Positions 14,522-18,039 of a DNA stretch of 18,039 bases are shown piece after piece (within the stretch, counting starts at the first letter, position 1; every line of letters starts with the position of its first letter). The DNA lies in the NCBI GenBank assembly GCA_035402725.1, contig DAONDU010000034.1, positions 1-18,039 on the forward strand, in the 5' to 3' direction. The stretch comes from UPXZ01 sp035402725. GTDB lineage: Bacteria > Bacteroidota > Bacteroidia > Bacteroidales > Paludibacteraceae. A program made the translations under genes and the position numbers. Under the pieces are notes generated by a model. It worked only from the letters and a program-made list of their open reading frames with translations. It had not been told where the DNA came from and did not search any database.

Positions 14522-16066
14522 ATGTCTTTAAAGAAAAACATTATCGCTTTACGGCAAAAGAAAGCTATCGTTGAAAAAGGCGGAGGCGACAAAGCCCTTG
14601 AAAAACAAATGGCTATGGGTAAAATGCCAGCTCGTGTTCGTATTCTGGCTTTACTCGACGAAGGCTCGTTTCATGAATATGACATGTTCGTTGAACATGA
14701 AGAACAAAATTTCGGAATGGCCAACAAGGAGTTACCTGCCGAAGGTGTAATTACAGGAACAGGTACAATTAATGGTGCCCCTGTATGCATTTATGCACAA
14801 GACTTTACTGTAATGGGCGGTTCGCTTGGTTTGAAACACGCCCGAAAAATTACTAAAATAATGGATCATGCCCTGAAAATGAAGATCCCCTGCATCGGTA
14901 TCAACGACTCGGGGGGTGCCCGTATTCAGGAAGGTATCGGGGCGCTTGCTGGTTATGGTGAAATATTTTTCCGTAACACAATGGCTTCCGGAGTAATACC
15001 TCAGTTATCTGTCATTCTTGGTCCCTGCGCCGGTGGTGCCGTTTATTCTCCTGCACTCACCGATTTTGTATTTGTGGTAGAGAATATCTCCAAAATGTTT
15101 ATTACCGGACCAAATGTTATTGAAACCGTACTTGGTGAAAAAATTTCTCAGGAAGATCTCGGAGGTGCCCGTGTACATGCTGAAATTACCGGAAATGCAC
15201 ACTTCTATGCAACAAGCGAAATGGAGTGCTTCAAACAGATTAAGACCTTAATTTCACTCATACCTCACAATAATGAAGTGAAAGCTAAGAGTGTAGCACC
15301 CAAAGATCCCAAATACAGAAAGAAAATAGAAAATATTATTCCATCTGATCCAAAGCAACCCTACGATGTTCGTGAAGTAATCTTTGCGCTCACTGACGAA
15401 TCCAAATTCTTTGAAGTACAGGAACTCTGGGCGGCCAATATCGTTATCGGATTTGGACGTATGAATGGTGAAACAGTAGGATTTGTGGCCAACCAGCCAT
15501 TGTATCTTGCAGGTGTGCTGGATTGCGATGCTTCCGATAAAGCTGCACGTTTTATCCGCTTCTGCGATGCCTTCAACATTCCGATTATAACGCTGGAAGA
15601 CATGCCCGGATATCTGCCCGGAGTTGACCAGGAACATGCCGGTGTGATACGTCACGGCGCTAAAATGCTCTATGCTTATTCCGAAGCTACAGTTCCAACA
15701 ATGACCATCATTCTGCGAAAAGCTTACGGAGGAGGTTACATCGCCATGAACTCACGTCACCTGGGTGCCGACTTCGTTTATGCATGGCCAAGCGCCGAGA
15801 TTGCCGTTATGGGTCCCGAAGGCGCCGCCAATATCATTTTCCGTAAGGAAATTATGGAAGCGGAAGATGAAGATGCAATGCGTCAACAGAAAGTAAAGGA
15901 ATATGTTGAGAAATTTGCAAATCCGTTTGTAGCAGCCTCCAAAGGTTACATTGATGCTGTTATCGAACCGTCCGAAACCCGTGATTTGCTGCTTCATACG
16001 CTCGAAGTTTCCAGACTCAAAGAAGAGCACCGTCCGATGAAAAAGCATGGAATACCTCCATTCTAA
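14522..16066 (+). CDS. Acyl-CoA carboxylase carboxyltransferase (propionyl/methylmalonyl-CoA type)
   Basis: A 514-residue carboxyltransferase of the PccB/MmdA family, which moves carboxyl groups between biotin and an acyl-CoA. Both crotonase-like halves are complete: NDSGGARIQEG (residues 128-138) and GPCAGGAVYSPALTDF (167-182) in the N-domain, and MPGYLPGVDQEHAGVIRHGAK (361-381) with AYGGGYIAM (401-409) in the C-domain, ending in KKHGIPPF. The likely substrate is propionyl-CoA or methylmalonyl-CoA. Carboxylase and sodium-pumping decarboxylase cannot be told apart, since neither a biotin carboxylase nor an OadB-like membrane subunit is in the window. The biotin carrier follows after 66 bases. 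Confidence 0.9.
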   Translation: MSLKKNIIALRQKKAIVEKGGGDKALEKQMAMGKMPARVRILALLDEGSFHEYDMFVEHEEQNFGMANKELPAEGVITGTGTINGAPVCIYAQDFTVMGGSLGLKHARKITKIMDHALKMKIPCIGINDSGGARIQEGIGALAGYGEIFFRNTMASGVIPQLSVILGPCAGGAVYSPALTDFVFVVENISKMFITGPNVIETVLGEKISQEDLGGARVHAEITGNAHFYATSEMECFKQIKTLISLIPHNNEVKAKSVAPKDPKYRKKIENIIPSDPKQPYDVREVIFALTDESKFFEVQELWAANIVIGFGRMNGETVGFVANQPLYLAGVLDCDASDKAARFIRFCDAFNIPIITLEDMPGYLPGVDQEHAGVIRHGAKMLYAYSEATVPTMTIILRKAYGGGYIAMNSRHLGADFVYAWPSAEIAVMGPEGAANIIFRKEIMEAEDEDAMRQQKVKEYVEKFANPFVAASKGYIDAVIEPSETRDLLLHTLEVSRLKEEHRPMKKHGIPPF

Positions 16067-16132
16067 TGAACAGGTGTTAATGTTTTTAATTTTTATTATA
16101 TGGCTTAATATCAATTTATTATTAGAAACATT

Positions 16133-16747
16133 ATGGCTAAAAAAGAAAATAACACAGATAGTACAGGCAAAGCTCAGTTGAACGAGCAAAAAGCTAACAG
16201 AAAACAGACGATAGAAAGAGCGAAGAAAATACAGGCTGCCCGAAAAGCTGAAGAAGCTAAAAAAAAGGCGGCTGAAAAGCAGATAGCTCAGAAACAAAAG
16301 AAAGAAGAGGTAAAGCCAACGGTTGCTGCCCCTTCGGTAAATGTTACGGACGCAGATGTTAGACCAATGCCTGAGAATGAGAAAAAAACTATTAATACAC
16401 AGGTAAAAAGTATGAGTGCAGAAGAAAAGAAGGAGCCGGAGTACGTTGATTTTGCAATAACCGCCCGAAAATATAAAACACTGCTGACAAACAAATATAA
16501 AAACCGGAAATTCTGGATCAATCCAAGTCCGTACGAAATTCAATCGTATATTCCCGGCACAATAATAGAAGTTTGTGTGAAGGAGGGAAAAACAGTAAAG
16601 GAAGGCGATCCGTTGCTGGTACTGGAATCAATGAAAATGCAAAATCGCATAGACATGCCCTTTACAGCTAAAATAAAAAAGATAAACGTAAAAGCGGGGG
16701 AGAGAATCCCGAAAGATTTTCTGATGGTCGAACTCGAACAAGCTTAA
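16133..16747 (+). CDS. Biotin carboxyl carrier protein with Lys-rich N-terminus
   Basis: A 204-residue protein in three parts. Residues 1-65 are a Lys/Ala/Glu/Gln-rich stretch, probably one long charged helix. Residues 66-104 look like a disordered linker. From about 105 comes the conserved part YKTLLTNKYKNRKFW leading into a biotinyl domain (about 137-204) with IPGTI, the attachment motif ESMKM (Lys168) and PFTAKIKKINV. The motif differs from the common AMKM by Ser. It should carry carboxyl groups for the carboxyltransferase upstream. Met94 is an alternative start giving about 111 residues, but codon use upstream looks coding. A strong terminator follows 15 bases after the stop. Confidence 0.85.
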   Translation: MAKKENNTDSTGKAQLNEQKANRKQTIERAKKIQAARKAEEAKKKAAEKQIAQKQKKEEVKPTVAAPSVNVTDADVRPMPENEKKTINTQVKSMSAEEKKEPEYVDFAITARKYKTLLTNKYKNRKFWINPSPYEIQSYIPGTIIEVCVKEGKTVKEGDPLLVLESMKMQNRIDMPFTAKIKKINVKAGERIPKDFLMVELEQA

Positions 16748-16762
16748 AATCCGGTTAAATAT

Positions 16763-16803
16763 AAAACAGGGGAAGTTGCAGCTGCAATTTCCCCGTTTTT
16801 TTG
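16763..16803 (+). terminator. Rho-independent terminator after the biotin carrier gene
   Basis: A long stem pairs GGGGAAGTTGCA (16769-16780) with TGCAATTTCCCC (16783-16794), with one G-T pair, extended by AAAC/GTTT with a bulged A, then a T tract. The upstream A run makes it potentially bidirectional. Confidence 0.92.
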
Positions 16804-16816
16804 TAATGTAAGTACG

Positions 16817-16924
16817 GCTTAAAAAATCGTGCTAAAACTAATGCTCCGGCATTATACAAAGCGGAACTTTGTCTTTAGCTATGGCAGAGCGAAGACGTTG
16901 CGCCAAACATTGTAGCTGTTAAAT
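16817..16924 (+). repeat. Large imperfect palindrome with attC-like ends
   Basis: Successive arms pair across the element: GCTA 16831-16834/TAGC 16913-16916, AATG 16840-16843/CATT 16908-16911, GGC 16848-16850/GCC 16902-16904, GC 16861-16862/GC 16900-16901, AAC 16865-16867/GTT 16897-16899 and GTCTT 16871-16875/AAGAC 16892-16896. Unpaired bases lie mostly on the left arm. The right end GTTAAAT (16918-16924) fits the integron core GTTRRRY and the left end GCTTAAA (16817-16823) fits RYYYAAC in 6 of 7 positions. The spacers between core and inner arms (1 versus 7 bases) are not those of a standard attC. It may be an integron-cassette relic or another mobile hairpin repeat. Confidence 0.45.
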
Positions 16925-16979
16925 GGCACACTACGAAGAAAAGGGAATACAAAATCTTAAACAAATGGAAGAAAAATAA
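16923..16979 (+). other. 18-codon reading frame directly after the palindrome
   Basis: An ATG inside the right end of the palindrome opens a frame of 18 residues (MAHYEEKGIQNLKQMEEK) ending at TAA 16977-16979. No ribosome-binding site or homology is recognisable. Its placement resembles that of a cassette gene behind an attachment site, but it could be chance or a remnant. Confidence 0.2.
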
Positions 16980-16997
16980 TGTAAGTAATAAATATAG

Positions 16998-17027
16998 TTG
17001 TAAATTCAATTAGTAAATGCAACTTTG
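16998..17027 (+). promoter_or_regulatory. Weak promoter-like pair
   Basis: TTG (16998-17000) is followed after 19 bases by CAACTTTG (17020-17027), one mismatch from TAnnTTTG. No gene starts within 300 bases; a hairpin (17056-17095) follows. This may be chance in A/T-rich DNA. Confidence 0.25.
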
Positions 17028-17055
17028 ACGGCAGGATAGAATAGTTTATTTTTTC

Positions 17056-17095
17056 AGAGCCAGGGAGGAAGGCCCCCTTGTTCTGCATAAAGAAA
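17056..17095 (+). other. Hairpin of unknown role
   Basis: CAGA (17056-17059) pairs with TCTG (17092-17095), and inside it CAGGG (17061-17065) pairs with CCCTTG with one bulge. It stands out as the only G/C-rich patch in the region. No T tract follows, so it is not a standard terminator. It may be part of a small RNA or repeat remnant. Confidence 0.3.
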
Positions 17096-17233
17096 ATTAT
17101 TTAAGTTTAAAACGATATATTATTTTGATTTTCAAAAAAGAGTGCAAGGATATGATTTTTTTTAATAATGACATAAAAAAATGTGTATCAGCAAAATATT
17201 TTTTGGTAAAAGTAGATTAACGTCTCAAATGAA

Positions 17234-17265
17234 TTTGGCATAGATTGAAAAGTTTTTTACATTTG
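17234..17265 (+). promoter_or_regulatory. Distal promoter of the LiaF-like gene
   Basis: TTTG (17234-17237), 20 bases, then TACATTTG (17258-17265): both elements are exact consensus matches at good spacing. Transcription from about 17272 would give a leader of some 120 bases. Confidence 0.65.
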
Positions 17266-17332
17266 GGAAGGATGTTTATCGGATTATTTTATTTCATTCA
17301 TCGGGAAAATTCATCTGTTCATCGTTTTTTGA

Positions 17333-17363
17333 TTGCAAAATGAAAAATTGAAATTTATTTTTG
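17333..17363 (+). promoter_or_regulatory. Proximal promoter of the LiaF-like gene
   Basis: TTG (17333-17335), 20 bases, then TATTTTTG (17356-17363), an exact -7 match. It lies 30 bases before the ATG and would give a leader of about 24 bases. Confidence 0.7.
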
Positions 17364-17393
17364 CATCAAAATACTTTATAAAACATAAAAAAA

Positions 17394-18039
17394 ATGGAAA
17401 ACGAAATTAAAAATTACAGTCATCATAATCCTGCAAAAAGAATGTTGTTTGGATTATTAATCATTTTAGCCGGTGTTGTTTTACTGGGAGTAAATTTTGG
17501 ATGGATTGACCCAAACATCAAAAAAATTGTATTTAGTTGGCCCATAATTCTAATTGTTGTTGGATTATTTCAAATTGCTCATCGACACTATTTACCGTCA
17601 TTCATCCTCATGGGAATTGGTGCATTTTTTCTTTTGCCCAAAATTGCTGAAGTTTATCCGCAACTTTTTCCTGGAATTGGAACTAATTTTTCTGCCATTT
17701 ATTGGCCAACACTACTGATTATTGCAGGGGTTTTAATTCTACTGCAGTTTGTTTTTCCTAATAAATGGCAAAATTATCATAAAAAATGGCATCATCAGTG
17801 GGATGAAAAATGGAACGAACACAAAGATATTCATTTCGGAAGCAAAGCGTCTGGGTGTTTCGACAAAAACGTGGTTTTTGGAAATGTTGAAAACATTTTT
17901 TTAGATGAAATTTTTCCCGGAGGAGAAATAAATGCCGTGTTTGGAGGAGTGACACTTGATTTGCGCAAAACAAAACTTGCCGAAGGCGACACTCATTTGG
18001 AAGTGAACACCGTTTTTGGCGGAATTACGCTTTACATTC
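17394..18039 (+). CDS. LiaF-like membrane protein (3' end outside window)
   Basis: The frame opens at ATG 17394 and stays open for 215 codons to the window edge. Four transmembrane segments are visible (about residues 17-38, 45-62, 68-88 and 102-121), as in LiaI/DUF5668-type regions. A His/Trp/Lys-rich linker follows (WQNYHKKWHHQWDEKW, 125-140), then a repeat-like beta region in which FGNVENIFLDE, AVFGGVTLDL and TVFGGITLYI recur, the hallmark of the LiaF-type C-terminal beta-helix. LiaF proteins of Gram-positive bacteria inhibit a cell-envelope stress kinase; the role in Bacteroidota is not established. Codon use is more A/T-rich than in the preceding genes. Confidence 0.82.
   Translation, partial: MENEIKNYSHHNPAKRMLFGLLIILAGVVLLGVNFGWIDPNIKKIVFSWPIILIVVGLFQIAHRHYLPSFILMGIGAFFLLPKIAEVYPQLFPGIGTNFSAIYWPTLLIIAGVLILLQFVFPNKWQNYHKKWHHQWDEKWNEHKDIHFGSKASGCFDKNVVFGNVENIFLDEIFPGGEINAVFGGVTLDLRKTKLAEGDTHLEVNTVFGGITLYI

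Larger units (their letters stand above)
16748..17393. other. AT-rich gene-free stretch
   Basis: This 646-base stretch holds no convincing gene on either strand. It contains the terminator, a roughly 108-base imperfect palindrome, an 18-codon reading frame (16923-16979), a weak promoter-like pair with a hairpin (16998-17095), and two promoters for the final gene. From about 17100 it becomes very A/T-rich without further visible structure apart from those promoters. Confidence 0.7.

Noticed and set aside
15752..16543. 263-codon open frame on the minus strand
   Set aside because: It lies antisense to the carboxyltransferase end and the lysine-rich part of the biotin carrier. Its Phe/Ser/Leu-rich translation is what antisense of Lys/Glu-rich codons gives.

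Overview
The window reads as chromosomal DNA from a member of the Bacteroidota, most likely class Bacteroidia. The evidence is a complete gldKLMN set with a PorP/SprF-family gene (type IX secretion/gliding machinery), several matches to the Bacteroidota promoter -7 box TAnnTTTG with weak Shine-Dalgarno sequences, and small lineage-typical families (DUF2795, DUF721, START-like). The genes look like ordinary vertically inherited core genes. No IS element, prophage, CRISPR array, tRNA or rRNA was found.

Layout. 1-102 is the tail of an unidentified gene. 218-1867 is an AMP-forming acyl-CoA ligase, followed by a TTG-started SAM methyltransferase (1980-2756) and a PduO-type cobalamin adenosyltransferase (2884-3435). 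A small, very acidic DUF2795 protein (3511-3732) has its own promoter box. 3874-9693 is the type IX secretion block porP-gldK-gldL-gldM-gldN, with a candidate promoter at 3798-3830 and a strong rho-independent terminator at 9719-9748. An orphan NarL/FixJ-type response regulator and mnmA follow as a likely two-gene unit (9797-11522). On the minus strand are cdd (12498-12016) and a START-like gene (11915-11532), convergent with mnmA. Divergent from cdd, a secreted glucosaminidase with two LysM repeats, a DUF721 protein and a HEAT-like unknown run from 12630 to 14467. 14522-16747 is an acyl-CoA carboxylase carboxyltransferase plus a biotin carrier with an unusual lysine-rich N-terminus, closed by a terminator at 16763-16803.

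The last 1.3 kb looks different. A gene-free, AT-rich stretch (16748-17393) contains a roughly 108-bp imperfect palindrome with attC-like ends, a hairpin behind a weak promoter, and two well-formed tandem promoters. It leads into a LiaF-like four-helix membrane protein cut off by the window end. This is the least explained part of the window.

How the genes connect: PorP and GldK-N form the outer-membrane ring, motor and partner parts of one secretion machine. The adenosyltransferase (B12 coenzyme for methylmalonyl-CoA mutase), the carboxyltransferase/biotin carrier pair and the acyl-CoA ligase all fit propionyl/methylmalonyl-CoA metabolism, though they are not in one operon. I found no convincing undescribed multi-gene system; the best leads are the palindrome region and the atypical biotin carrier.
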